Source: Progne subis subis (Eukaryota > Chordata > Aves > Passeriformes > Hirundinidae). From it: a stretch of 64,000 bases of DNA. Made by a program: the position numbers and the translations under genes. Shown here one piece after another: positions 44,319 through 56,039 of this stretch; within the stretch, counting starts at the first letter, position 1, and every line of letters starts with the position of its first letter. The notes beneath the pieces were generated by a model. It was not told where the DNA came from. It did not search any database and saw only the letters and a program-made list of their open reading frames with translations. The stretch spans positions 124,001-188,000 of the forward strand of contig JAKJHU010000331.1 in NCBI GenBank assembly GCA_022316685.1. The letters are read 5' to 3'.

Positions 44319-45496
44319 TCAGAGGGTTCCAGTGACCACTGCCATGGCCACAGTGGCCAGGAGAAGCCCCCTGAGGCGGGGGGAGTTGCTGGGGAGGCTC
44401 CCACCTGGGGACAAAGAAAGGGAATCTGGGGGACAATGGGGGGAGGGACAGGGGTGAGGGAGGAGCCCTGAGGGTGTGGGGGTCAGAGGGACCAGAAGGA
44501 GGTCCCTGTCCCCTGTACCCAGCCATGGGTGGCCAAGTCCCCCCAACCCCAGGGGGTGTCCCCAGCACTGGATGTCCCTGTCCCCCTCACCTGGCACTGG
44601 CTGTCCCCATCCCCTGTGCCCAGCAATGGCTGTCCTGTCTCCCACCCACAGTCCCCTCCTGCCCATGGGTGTCCCCAGCACCGTGTGTCCTTGTCCCCAG
44701 CCCTCACTCAGTGTCCCCAGCCCCTCCAGGTTGTCCCCATGAAGTCACCATTCAGCCACTCGCAGTCGTAGTTGCTGCGGTTCCCAATGGAGTGAAGTTC
44801 AATGACCACCGTGTCCCCTTCCTCGCTGACATCAGTGACCTTGAAGATCTCGAAGGGTGGGATCAGCACCTCCTCCTCCTCTGGATACTTGGAGAATTTT
44901 TGGATGTCCACGCCGTGGCACGTGCGCACCTTGAACAGAGTGCCCTGCCCAAAATCCTGGGCCACCTTTTCCTTCTTTGACGACGACGTAAACTGACCAA
45001 AGCGGACTTTGTCGTTTTTATTCGCCTTGAACTTGATGTCGCCCACCCCCCGGTGCACATCATAAGACTGGTTCGGGTTTCTCAGCTTCTGGAGGGCCTG
45101 GGTCAGCAGGAAATGCAGCGATTTGAAGTGGAATTGGTTCCGGTACTTCCGTTTGCTGCTTCCAGCCGCACGCGTGGCCGCGTTGAACTGCTGGTACAAG
45201 CCCAACTCCTTCATGGTGTAGGCCCTGAGAGCAATGGCCTCGTCTGTAGTAAGAGAGTGTGAATCGGAACCCTTCGCTTTCCAGTCAGCCTTGGCCTTCG
45301 TCCAGTTCTTGGCAAACATTTTATTCTTGTTGAAGTCAGAGAGCTGGAGTTCCTGGAATTTCTCGGGCATGGTATCACTACAATTCAGGTACTGGTCATC
45401 GAAGGACTTCGGGGCCATGTCCAGGGTCCGCTCCGTGATGTCGGCAGTGGCCATGGCCATTGCCAGCAGTGCCAGGGTGTGAGCCAGGGGGGCCAT
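44319..45496 (-). CDS. Ecto-ADP-ribosyltransferase, type B copy 3, one conserved Cys lost
   Basis: Predicted 277-residue ART with exon 1 at 45496-44749 and exon 2 at 44404-44319, the same structure as B2. It has signal peptide 1-18, Arg149 in VHRGV, SSS 171-173, Glu207/Glu209 in PEEEEVLIPPFE, Cys39, 193 and 245, and the tail GGSLPSNSPRLRG...VVTGTL with TGA. The second conserved Cys is Ser144 (codon at 45067-45065; NQSYDVHRG against NQCYDVHRG in B2), from a single base change. That Cys normally pairs with Cys193, so one disulfide near the active site should be missing. The rest is fully open, so the gene is probably expressed but may be less stable or redox-altered. Confidence 0.9.
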
Positions 45497-45499
45497 GGA

Positions 45500-46260
45500 G
45501 AAGAGAGGTCACCAGGAGCAGTGTGGGACACTGGGGGACACAGAGGGGACAGAGGGGACACTCAGTGTGACACAGGGAAGACACTTGGGGACACCAGGGA
45601 ATGCTGAGGGATCACTGAGGGAACATAGGGGACACTCAGGGGCCCCAGGAGACACTGAGGGGACACAGGGGACACTGAGGGACATGGGAAGGCTTCCTTG
45701 GTGAGGGGCTGGGGAGGGACAGTGCGGTCAGCCCAGAGAGAGGGGGCCAGCCACAGCCAGGAGACCCCTGGACATGTCCTGGGACCAGATCCCCAATCCA
45801 GGGGTCACCTCCTGACACCCCAGTGTCCCCCGCCACCCCAATCCCACTCCCGTAGTTCCGTGTCCCCCCCTCCCAGTGTCTCCCAGTGCCTCCTTTACCC
45901 CAATCTCTCTCTCAGTCCCTTGTATTCCTCCCGCTGACCCCCTGCCCCCCAGGACCCTGACCCAAGGCCTGGGGTCCCCCGGTGTCCCCCTTGTCCCCCT
46001 CCCATACCCCAACCCCACTCCCAGTCCCAGGAGATCCCCGCTGTCCCCCCAGGACCCCGATCCCATCCCATGTGCCCCCCAGCATCCCCCAGTGCCCCCC
46101 AGTACCCCACTGCCACTCCCACAGCCCTGTGCCCCCCATCGCTGCCCCCGGCCCATCCCAGGACCCCATTCCCAGTCCGGTGACACCCCCAGTGTCCCCC
46201 CGGACCCCAACCCCACAGTCCCATGAACCCCCCAATGTCCCCAGTGTCCCCCCAGCCCCT
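45500..46260 (-). other. Leader/intron-like repeats upstream of ART B3
   Basis: Counterpart of 18385-19150; non-coding repeats. Confidence 0.55.
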
Positions 46261-46800
46261 GGTACCGAAACGGGCCGGAGTGAACTCCCTGACAGAACTG
46301 GAGGGATCACAAACCGCAATTCTTTATCAGCTCACAGTGGATCTCTCCCGGCCCTGCGCCTCGGGGGGGACTTCGCCACGGGGCGCTAATCCACTGCAAT
46401 TACACATTTTCATTAAAACGTGTCCCTTATCTAAGACAGAGACAGCACGTCTCCTAGAAGTAATTTGCATGGCCCCGCCTCCCCCTGGAAGTCCTTTTAT
46501 GGCACTGGGGAGTGGTAAAAATGGGGTCTCTGGGGGTTGTTTTCAGCAAACTCTTCGATATCAAAGGGACTTTTCCTAGAATGCTTTATTCCACAGGTGC
46601 TGTCGGTTCCTGTCAGGGAACTTGCCAAAACCCCACCAGAGTTCCCACTATCTGCTCCCCCACGGGTTCCAGCCACGTTTATCGTCCTGTGTGCAAACCT
46701 CCACATCCTTTTATCACGTCTGCCCGTTCGTCTTCAGGCCCTGTGCAGCGCCTTCAGGGGAAGGGAAAATTTCCATTCTCTCTGTCGTTTGTCACCCGGT
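46260..46800 (-). promoter_or_regulatory. 5' flank block type II of ART B3
   Basis: Octamer ATTTGCAT at 46463-46470 and TATA-like CCTTTTAT at 46493-46500, as before B2. Putative promoter. Confidence 0.5.
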
Positions 46801-46887
46801 GAAAGAAATGCTGCAGCCCTGGCATCATCCGTGCTGCCCTCCAGGAGCTCCAGGAGCTCCAGGTCATTGCTGTCCTGAGGAGACCAG

Positions 46888-47455
46888 AGCTGGACACAGC
46901 ACTGGGCAGAGCTGGACACGGCACTGGGCAGAGATGGACATGGCACTGGGCAGAACTGGACATTGCACTGGGCAGTGATGGACACGGCACTGGACTGAGA
47001 TGGACACGGCACTGGACTGAGATGGACATGGCACTGGGCAGAGCTGGACACAGCACTGGGCAGAACTGGACACAGCACTGGGCAGAGCTGGACACAGCAC
47101 TGGGCAGAGCTGGACACGGCACTGGGCAGAGCTGGACACGGCACTGGACTGAGATGGACACAGCACTGGGCAGAGATGGACACAGCACTGGGCAGAGATG
47201 GACACAGCACTGGGCAGAACTGGACATTGCACTGGGCAGAGCTGGACACAGCACTGGGCAGAGCTGGACACAGCACTGGACAGAGATGGACACAGCACTG
47301 GGCAGAACTGGACATTGCACTGGGCAGAGATGGACACGGCACTGGGCAGAACTGGACACGGCACTGGACAGAGATGGACACAGCACTGGGCAGAACTGGA
47401 CATTGCACTGTGCAGAGCTGGACACGGCACTGAGCAGAGATGGACACAGCATTCC
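46888..47455 (-). repeat. 22-bp minisatellite, array 7 (largest)
   Basis: About 25 units, the longest array in the window, between B3 and A3. CR1-like sequence flanks it (about 46800-46887 and 47460-47640). Variants such as 'actggactgagatgg' recur in blocks, suggesting higher-order duplication. Confidence 0.9.
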
Positions 47456-47639
47456 CAATGTGCCTCACTGGGCTGGACACAGGAGCACGGTCACTCCCTG
47501 ACCTCCTGTCCCTGCTCCTCCCAATGCCCCCTGGATCCCTCCTGGCCCCAGGACACACATCCACCTCCACTGGTCACCCACCAGCACCCCCAGGTCCTTC
47601 TCCAGAGCTGTCCCAGCAGGTCCCCCCAAGCCAGGCATG

Positions 47640-48163
47640 GCACTGGTGCTAAACTGGGCCAAAACCAGACTAAATCGCCAAACCCAGACTAAATCACCAA
47701 CCCCAGATGATTCCTCTCCCATATTCCTGCTTGGAATGGAATGTGTGGGAGCTCCCTCCCTCAGGAAGGGGACACTCCCCGAGGATCCTGCACGAGGTTG
47801 AGAGAAAGAGACGTTCCCACGAGTGTCGGTGTGGGCAGTGACATCCAGCCCTGCTAAAGAACTGTTCCTTTTGGTTGGCTTTGCCAGAATTCTTTATTGG
47901 AATTGTTTAGAGAGAATTTTTATTGGAATGGCTTTGCACAATGGCCTTAGTGGCCACAGTGGTCACCGTGGCTGCGGTGGCCTTGTCACTCCAGGCCTCT
48001 TGGTGACCACGGTGGCCCTGGTGGTTATAGTGACCGTGGTGGCCAGAATGGCCGGAGTAGCCACAGTGACCATAGCCACAGTGGTGACAGCAGTGGCCTC
48101 ACGGTGGCCGTAGTGGACACGGTCATCATAATGGCAGCGGTGGCCTCGGTAGCCTTGGTGGCC
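47640..48163 (-). other. 3' UTR and flank of ART A3
   Basis: Counterpart of 4270-4780: GGCCAC repeats, AATAAA in the complement of 'tttattgg' near 47893 and 47919, then the conserved flank. Confidence 0.55.
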
Positions 48164-50130
48164 TCATTTCTCTGGGGCTCCTGGTGGCCTTGGTGATGGT
48201 GGAGACCACGGTGACCTTGGTTGCCCCGTGGCTGAGATGATCCTGGTGGCCACTGCCAGGGCTGTGGTGGCCAGGAGGAGCCCCCTGGGGTGGGAGGGGG
48301 CCCTGGGGATGCTCCCACCTGGGGGGAAAAAGAAGGAGGTGAGGGGTTCCATGGGGGTGAGGGGGTTGAGGGGGTCAGGGAGGGGTCAGGGGTTCCAGGG
48401 GTCCAGGGGGGACAGAGGACCACGGGGGGTGGGGATCAGGGGGGTCCGGAGGGCCGTGGGGGCAGCGAGGGGGTGGCAGGGGGCCACAACATGGGGTTAG
48501 GAGTGACAGGAGAGATGGGGGCCATGGGCAGGGGGAGGGTCAGGGGTGACCGGGGGCCAGGCGGGTGCAAGGGGGGATTGGGGGTCAGAGGGGCCACGGG
48601 GGCTGTAGGGATGATCGGGGGTCAGGGGGCCATGGGGAGATGCAGGGAGCAAGTGGTTTCAGGGGGTCATGGTGGGCTTTCGGGGTACCAGGACTCAGGG
48701 GAGTCAGGGGGTGCCATGAGGGGTGTCAGGGGGGTGCCAGGGGTTCAGGGGGTCAGGGTGGTCCCAGCCCACCCACACTGAGCTCTCAGGGCCAGTCCCC
48801 ACAGAGCTGGTGGGCAGAGGGCAGGGACAGAGTCAGCACAGGGGGGTCCCCGTCCCTGTCCCTGACCTCCCCTGGCCAGTGTGTCCCTGTGCCCTCACGG
48901 GTGTGCGAGTCCCAATCCCTGTGCCCTGTCACGTGTGTCCCTGTCCCTGTTCCCATCCCCTGTGGGTGTCATTGTCCCCTGTGGGTGTCACTGTCCCCTG
49001 TGCCCTGTCATGGCTGTCCCCGTACCCACAGTGGGTGTCCCTTTCCCTGTCCCTGTCCCCATCCCCTGTGGGTGTCACTGTCCCCTGTGCCCTGTCATGG
49101 CTGTCCCCGTACCCACAGTGGGTGTCCCTGTCCCCCAGGTTGTCCCCGTGATGTCACGTCGCAGCCACTCGCAGCTGTATTTGCTGAAGGTCCCGGTGGA
49201 GCGGAGCTGGATCTGTGCCCTGTCCCCTTCCTGGCTGACCCCGGTGATCCTGAAGGTCTCGAAGGGCGGGATCAGCACCTCCTCCTCGCCGGGAGAGGAG
49301 GAGAACTCCCGGATGTCCACGCCCTGACACGTCTGCACCTGGAACACCGTGTCCGTCCCAAATTGCTGAGCAATCTCTTTCCGCAGCGACGTCGACGTGA
49401 ATCGGCCGAAGCGGACGGTGTCGCCGGGCCGCGCCTGGAAGCGGAGCCCGCGCACCCCCCGGAACACGTGGTGACAGCGCGGGCCCCGAGCGTCCCTCAG
49501 CGTGGCCAGGGCGTCGGTCAGCAGGAAATGCAGCGCCTTGAAGTGGAAGTTGTGGCGGTATTCCCGGCGGGAGCGCCCGGCCACGCGCACGGCCGCGTTG
49601 AACTCCTTGGACACGTCCTTGGTGGTGTAGGTCATGAGGGCGATGGCCTGCGCTGGGGACAGAGGGGTCACGGGGGGTCCCCGCCTCTGCCACTGCTCCG
49701 CGGCCTCCACCCAGAGCCGGGCCAACTGAGGATTCTTCTGGAACTCCGAGTGGTTGAGGGCCGGCAGCAGCTGGGTCATGGCGTGTCGGCAGCCCCGGTA
49801 CTGGTCATCGAAGGAGTCCAGGGCCATGTCCAGGGCCACCACCGTGGTGGTCACGGGGGCCACGGTCATGGCCAGCAGTGCCGGGGTGCGAGCCAGCGGG
49901 TCCAGAGAGGGGAGAGGCTGCCAGGAGCAGTGTGGGACACTGGGGGACACAGGGGGACACTGATGTGGGCAGGACACTGAGGGGACACTGAGGGGACTTG
50001 GGGGAGCACTGAGGGACATGGAGGGACAGCCGGGGACACAGGGAAGGTCTCTCCATCCTGGGCTGAGGAGGGACAGTGCAGTCAGTGCGAGGAGAGGGGA
50101 AGCAACCACGGCCAGAAGAGCCCTAGACAT
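48164..50130 (-). CDS. Ecto-ADP-ribosyltransferase, type A copy 3 (two exons)
   Basis: Open copy of the type A gene. Exon 1 runs from the upstream ATG (50128-50130) or the internal ATG (49867-49869) to 49158; exon 2 is 48318-48164. From the internal ATG it has 288 residues, with Cys27, 132, 181 and 233, Arg137 in VFRGVR, STS 159-161, Glu195/Glu197 in GEEEVLIPPFE and sequon NHS 39. As in A1, the family start is CTG, an upstream in-frame hydrophobic leader is available (375 residues in all), and the tail-exon stop is TCA, adding about 22 residues after ATRII. Unlike A2 there is no frameshift. High GC and many CpGs mark it off from B and C. The catalytic core should be active; how it is secreted and anchored is uncertain. 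Confidence 0.8.
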
Positions 50131-50139
50131 GTCTGGGGT

Positions 50140-50670
50140 CCTGATCCCCAATCCTGGGGTCACTCCTGGATGCCCCAGTGTCCTCCAGCCCCCACTGGAA
50201 CACCAGTCCCACACCCACAATCTTGTGTCATTTCCTCAGCGTCCCCTCACCCCCCCAGGACCCCAACCCTGTGGTCACTCCCTGACCCCCCCAGTGTCCC
50301 TCTCAGCCCACCCTCAGACCCCAATCCATCTCCCAGTCCCATGTCCCCTTTGGGCTTGTTGGAAATGATAGACCCCAGGACCCCAACCCAAATCCGGGGA
50401 TCACCCCCTGCCCCCTGCAGTGTCCCCCAGCCCTCCCATGACCCCAGTCACACTGCCAGCCCCCCCTGCTGCCCCCCAGAGCCCCGTGAGCCCCAGTCCC
50501 ATCTCCCCAGTGCCCCCCACCTTCCCCCAGGACTGCAATCCCACCTCACATTCATCCCAGGGTCCCCCCGTGCCCCCCATGGCCCCAATCCTGATGCCAT
50601 TTTCCCCTGTCCCCCACCCCAGGTGTCCCCAGTGTCCCCCCAGCCCCTGATACCCAGATTGGCCCAACTC
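50140..50670 (-). other. Leader/intron-like repeats upstream of ART A3
   Basis: C-rich repeats like 22790-23320; non-coding. Confidence 0.55.
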
Positions 50671-51665
50671 CCTGACAGAACTGGAGGGATCACAAACCGC
50701 AATTCTTTACCAGCTCGCACTCACTGCAGATGTCTCCTGCTCCTGCAGGTCAGGGGGGGATTTGCCACACGGAATCAATCCATCCTAACTCTACACCGTC
50801 GTTCAAATGGGTTTCTTCACTACCACAAACCCAGCACTTTCTCCATAAATAGCTTGCATGGTTCCGTCTCTCTCTCTGGAAATCCTCTTGTCATCCTGGA
50901 GAGTTCCTCAAGAGGGATCTGAGGGGGTCATTTCTGCTGAGAGCCAAAATATCTCAGGCGACCTCACATCAAACTTTCACTTTCGATAGGCGCTGCTCCT
51001 TCCGTTACTGCACTTGTCAAAAACCACGCTGGAGCTCCCTTTATCTCTCTCTCCTCTGCTTCCAGCTGCATTTATCATCCTGTGTACATACTTTTATATC
51101 CTTTTATCATTCTTTAAGTCACTCTTTAAGCCCTACCCAGCACCTTCAGCATGTGGGGAAAAGCCAAGCTATGGAAAGCCAAGTGTCCACAAAACAGCCT
51201 TGAAACTTTATTCAAATACAGGGACAGAGTTTCCACAGCCATTCCCCCGTGGGCTTTCTCTCTCGAGGTTTTGGAGGACGCAGCCTCCTTTTATCCCAAA
51301 CTCCCGGCCGCACGTTGCCCTCTTCCTTTCCCCACTGCCTGAGGCCCCGGGAAGGTGCAGTCTATTTGTCTGTCTCTAGGATGCCTTGCAGTGGCCAGCT
51401 GGAACAGAGGCCAGGCACGATTACCAGAATAAAAGCGGGGATTTGTTCAAAGCCGCCAATAGACACACATCTTGGGCAGGCAGAAGCCTCCGAGAGGCTG
51501 CACCCAAGATGAACGATGGCCACGAGTTTTTCACTCAGTTATCGGTTTGGTCTGTTTATACATCAGGGGAAATGCCTCCAATTGCAGCTTCAGGTAATGA
51601 AGTCATATTCCCCCAGGTTTGTTAACATCTCAATTCACTTTTATTTATAATTTTCAGGGCCTGGC
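50670..51665 (-). promoter_or_regulatory. 5' flank block type I of ART A3
   Basis: ISRE-like motif seen as ACTTTCACTTTC at 50973-50984. The segment 50755-50900 is more diverged than in other copies. Confidence 0.5.
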
Positions 51666-51849
51666 ACAGTGAGGCGTCCTTGAGTTTCAGGCCTAGAGAG
51701 GAATTGTTTTGTCTGAATAGAACGGGAGAACAGCAGCTGACAGGCGATGGAGTTTTACAATTACACACTAAAGCAGTGCAGGATCTGAAAAGGATAAAAG
51801 CAAAATCCTAAGGCATCATATACACAGGGATGAGGTCCCTGGTCAGCTG

Positions 51850-51965
51850 TCTCCTCTTGAGGCTGAAGAGCCCCAGCTCCTGCAGCCTTGTCTGGTGAGA
51901 GAGACACTTCAGTCCCTTCATCATCCTCATAGCCTCTGCTGGACCTGCTCCAGGACCTCCATTGT
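51850..51965 (-). mobile_element. CR1-like fragment, minisatellite missing
   Basis: Same break and junction to the S block as at 24615, so the 22.9-26.3 and 50.2-53.7 kb segments are direct duplicates. Confidence 0.65.
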
Positions 51966-53520
51966 AATTTTAAAGGGGGAATTATTTCATATGGGAAGTT
52001 TAGTTTATGAATTGTTTAAGTTTTATTCCCTCTTCTTTTTACTTTATGGGGCCTTTTAAAATAACCCAAACTGAAGTTCTCTTTCCCAGTTTGTATAACC
52101 TGCCCCCTGCGTTCCTAACCCTTTGTCCCTTCAGCGATTGGTGGGAGATGGAACCCGCCAAAGGGCACAGAAGCGCTACCGACCTTCAGCCATCTCCCGT
52201 CCCCTCCTGTCCCCTTCTCAGGATGGGCCCACGCACCCCATCCTGAGTTCTGTCCTCACCCATGTTCCACTGTCTTTCCATCCTATCCCTCTTCCCTACT
52301 CCACACAAAATGGCATCCGCCCCTCAAGGAGAACCGCCATTTTGAATTCATTCCTGCCGTCCTTGTTTCCCACCTTTGTCTCAGCTCTGTCCCTTGTGAC
52401 GGGTTGAACCCTTCCGTTGGGATCCTCCCCGTTCATCGGGAAGTCCATCCCTAGCGCGGGCCCTGCTCCTCTGATCCGGCCTCTTCCAGTTCCTGCACAT
52501 CCAGAACTGGAAATGACACTGGCCGCAAGGGAGCCATCTTGGCTGTTGAGGGCTCAGAACACCATGCCTTGCCGGTCGGCCGAAAGCCTGGCTGCTCTGC
52601 CGTTGGGCAGGAGTGTTTCCTCTTTGGAGAAAGAGAGCGAGCCACTGGAGCCCTTGGCGTGCTCCGTGTGGGCTGTTGGTTCTGGGATGGCAGTGGGGCA
52701 AGCGCTGAGCCCTTTCTGCCATGAGACATTCCCACTCGGATCCCTCTGCCAGCTCTGGGCCCCAGCACAGAGAGGATGTGGAGCTGCTGGAGCCAATCCA
52801 AAGGAAGCCACAGAGAGATTTTGAGAGGTGAAGCCCCTCTGCTGTGGAGACAGTTGTGGGTGTTCAGCCTAGACAAGGATCCATGGAGACACCAAAGCCC
52901 CTTCCGCTGGCTAAAGAAGCTCTAGGATAACTGGGGAGGGACTTTGGACAAGGTCATGGAGGGACAGGACAAGGGGAATGGCTTCCCAGTGCCAGATGGC
53001 AGGGTCAGATGGGATATTGAGAGGAATCCTAGATGGGATATTGAGAGGAACCTTTCCCTGTAAGGGCACTGACACCCTGGCACAGGTTGCCCAGAGAAGC
53101 TGTGGCAGCGCGGTCCCTGGCTGTGTCCAAGGCCAGGTTGGGGGGCCTGGAGCAGCCTGGCCCAGGGGAAGATGTCCCTGCCCATGGCAGGGCCTGCACC
53201 GCACGAGCTTTAAGGTCGCTCCATCCCAAACCATTGCAGAGCCCCGGGCCGGGATGGGGCGGGGCGGGCGCTGGGCAGTGCTGCCAGCTCGTGCTGCCGC
53301 CTGCTGGTGGAACCTGGAACTGCAGCTGGGGCAGCGCAGGCGCAGTGCCGCTGTTTAACCCTGCTCACTGCTGCCCTCCGGTGGGAAATTCCCAAACCAC
53401 AACTCCCAGAATCCCCTAATCCCAGAGTGGGACAGGCTGGAAGGACCCAGAGTGGGCAGCTGGCCCAAGCTCCCAGCTCAGGCAGCACCATCCCTGAGCA
53501 CAGGGTAGGGTCCAGAGCAG
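51965..53520 (+). other. S block copy 4
   Basis: aaaatggcatccgcc / accgccattttg at about 52307-52343, ccagaactggaaatgac and agccatcttgg near 52501-52543 (ETS core changed here), CR1-like part 52740-53170, then the conserved segment. Confidence 0.55.
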
Positions 53521-53723
53521 CCCAGAACTGGACACGGCAGTGGGCAGAGCTGGACATGGCCCTGGGCGTAACTGGACATTGCACTGGACAGAGCTGGATA
53601 CGGCATTGAACAGAGCTGGACATTGCACGGGGCATAACTGAACATTGCACTGGGTGTAACTGGACATGGCACTAGGCAGAGCTGGACATTGCACTGGGCA
53701 GAGCTGGATATGGCACTGGACAG
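53520..53723 (-). repeat. 22-bp minisatellite, array 8 (diverged)
   Basis: About nine units, closely matching array 4 at 12235-12430, ending in ggacag, the target site of the solo LTR. Confidence 0.85.
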
Positions 53724-54110
53724 TGTTACCCTAGTTTTTTTGAGGTTTTTTAAAGCCTTTTGAATTTTCATAAAATGGAGTCAGATCTTTAGCTACTGTA
53801 CAATATTAGAAGCAGTTGTACCTTTTTCCCACATATGTAACATCAAGAAATCCTTTGGTTTTCATTCTCTGTCCTTTGTTTGCATATTTCTAACCTGAAA
53901 ACAATTGTAACTGACAGTTGGTCTAGCCACTTGCCTGAAAGGTGAAAAACCCCAGAAGCCAATCTTCTGCCAGACCCACAAATGTATAAAAAGTAAGAAA
54001 TAAAGAGGAGAGGCTCTCTCCACCCTGTCTCAACCTTGAGTCAGAACGGAAGAACCTCTGCCCTGCGAAACCTCTCTCTCCGTGTGACTGCTTTGCGTGT
54101 CTCAGTGACA
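53724..54110 (+). mobile_element. Solo LTR (387 bp) with perfect 6-bp target duplication
   Basis: TGTTACCC ... CAGTGACA flanked by ggacag at 53718-53723 and 54111-54116. It has TATAAAAAG and AATAAA like the LTR at 14245-14632. A 6-bp duplication is typical of class II (ERVK-like) elements. Confidence 0.85.
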
Positions 54111-54116
54111 GGACAG

Positions 54117-54345
54117 AGCAGGACATTGCACTGGACAGAGCTGGACACAGCACTCCTGATGTTCCTCACTGTGCAGGACAGAGCTGGGCACGATCACTCC
54201 CTGTCCTCTCGGCCTCTTCTCCTCCCAATGCCGCCTGGATCCCTCCTGGCCCCAGGACACACATCCAGCTCCACTGGTCACCCACCAGCACCCCCAGGTC
54301 CTTCCCCAGAGCTGCTCCAGCAGGGCCCCCCCAGCCAGGCATGGC
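54117..54345 (-). mobile_element. CR1-like fragment with remnant minisatellite
   Basis: Two or three 22-bp units continue after the LTR, then CR1-like sequence (cacccaccagcacccccaggtccttccccagagctgctcc) in minus orientation. Confidence 0.7.
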
Positions 54346-54349
54346 ACTG

Positions 54350-54533
54350 GGGACTGTCAGAATTCTTTAACGGAATTGTTTTGTACAAACTTTTAATAGA
54401 CTGGCTTTGCACAATGACCTTGGCGGCCACAGTGGTAGCAGTGGCTGTGGCAGCCTTGTGGCTCAGGGAGTCTTGGTGATGATGCTGGCCACAGTGGCCA
54501 CGGTGACGGCGGTGACATTGGTGGCCTCGTGGC
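54350..54533 (-). other. 3' UTR of ART D2
   Basis: Short 3' region with the 'ctttaacggaattgttttgtacaaac' end; the complement holds ATTAAAAG-like signals. GGCCAC repeats adjoin the stop. Confidence 0.5.
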
Positions 54534-54961
54534 TCAGAGGGTCCCGGTGGCCACTGCCAGTGCTGTGGTGGCCAGGAGCAGTCCTCCAAGGTGGAAGGGG
54601 GCCAAGGGGACGCTCCCACCTGGGGGACAAAGAGGGGTGTCAGGGGCACCATGGGGGGAGTGAGGGGGTTCAGAAGGGCCATAATGGGGGATAAGGGGTG
54701 ATAGGAGAGATGGGGGCCATGAGGTGACAGGTGACAGGGTGTCGGGGCATATGGGGGGGGACAGGGGCCAGGGAAGGTAGAGGGGTCATGATGGCCTTAG
54801 GGGTGACAGGGGTCAGGGGGAATCATGGGGTGACATGGGGGTGACAAGGGTTGACAGGAGTCCAGGGTGTGCCATGGGGAGCCCAGCCCACCCACGTCCA
54901 GTACACAGGGCCTGTCCCCACAGCACTACCTTTGGCACAGAGGGATGGGTCAGAACGGTGG

Positions 54962-55002
<41 letters not shown>

Positions 55003-56027
55003 TCCCCTGGCAGGGGCGTCCCTGTCCCCTCCCAGATGTGGGGGTCCCCATCCCTATGTCCTGTCCCTGGGGAATTCTTGTCCCCATGCCAGTAATGGTT
55101 GTCCCTGTACTTGGTGTCCCCAGCACTGGGTGTCCTTGTCCCCCCACACACAGTGGGTGCCCCCCTCACTGTCCCCAGCCCCAGTGAGTGTCACTGTGTC
55201 CCCTGTGCCTTACCATGGGTGGCCCCATCACCACGGTGGGTGTCCTCATCCCCCAGGCTCTCCCCTGTGGTGTCACCTTCCAGCCACTCGCAGTTGTACT
55301 TGCTGAAGGTGCCGGTGGAGCTGAGCTTGATCTCTGCCTGGTCCCCTTTCCGGGTGACTTTGGTGACCTCAAAGGTTTCGTATGGCGGGATCAGCACCTC
55401 ACGGTTCCCTCGATCGTAGGAAAAAGCCTGGATGTCCACACCGTGGCATGTGTACACCTGGAATACCGTGTCTGTCCCATAGTCTTCGGCGACCTCTCTG
55501 CTCAGCGACGTCGACGTGAAATGACCAAACCGGACCCTCTGGCCACGCCGCGCCAGGAAGCAGATGTCACTCACACCCCGGAACACGTTGCGACACTGCG
55601 CATTCTGATCCTCCCTCAGCTTCACCAGGGCCTGGGTCAGCAGGAAATGCAACGTTTTGAAGTGGAAGTTGTCCCTGTACTCCTGGGGGGAGCTCCCGGC
55701 CTCGCGCACGGCCTCATTGAACGGCCTGTACACGTACTTCATTGAGTAGGCCATGACAGCGATGGCCTGGGCTGAGGACGACAGAGGGGACACAGGGGAC
55801 CCCTTCCTCTGCCACTCAGCCACGGCCTTAAGCCAGGCCTGGGCGAACACAGGATTGTCCTGGAACTCGGAGCGGTTGAGGGCCGGCAACGCCGCGGTCA
55901 TGGCAGGGCCGCAGCCCCGGTACTGGTCATCGAAGGAGTTCGGGGCCTTGTCCATCCACTCCTCATCAATGGCTGCAGTGGCCACAGCCATTGCCAGCAG
56001 TGCCAGGGTGTGAGCCAGGGGGGCCAT
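54534..56027 (-). CDS. Ecto-ADP-ribosyltransferase, type D copy 2 (two exons)
   Basis: Predicted 278-residue ART. Exon 1 is 56027-55277 (751 nt, donor gaag|gtgaca) and exon 2 is 54619-54534 (GGSVPLAPFHLGG...ATGTL, TGA). Signal peptide MAPLAHTLALLAMAVATA, Cys39, 145, 194 and 246, Arg150 in VFRGVS, STS 172-174. As in D1 the ExE position is Asn-Arg-Glu (Asn208 codon at 55406-55404). A few substitutions separate it from D1 (for example the VAEDYGTD and EWMDKAP regions), but both frames are fully open. Keeping an open frame and the same motif change in two copies suggests selection for a protein with changed acceptor use rather than decay. Confidence 0.9.
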
Positions 56028-56039
56028 GGAGGGGAGAGG

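Noticed and set aside
46734..47570. Cys/Pro/Ser-rich frame of 278 codons in minus orientation (and similar ones of 234 and 188 codons near 19.6-20.3 kb).
   Set aside because: Produced by the 22-bp minisatellite, which has no stop in any frame on that strand; the peptide only repeats with the DNA period.
48565..49980. 471-codon plus-strand frame.
   Set aside because: Antisense to the GC-rich A3 catalytic exon and intron; the same happens opposite A1 (2266-3552). Frame openness follows from high GC, and the sense strand encodes a clear ART.
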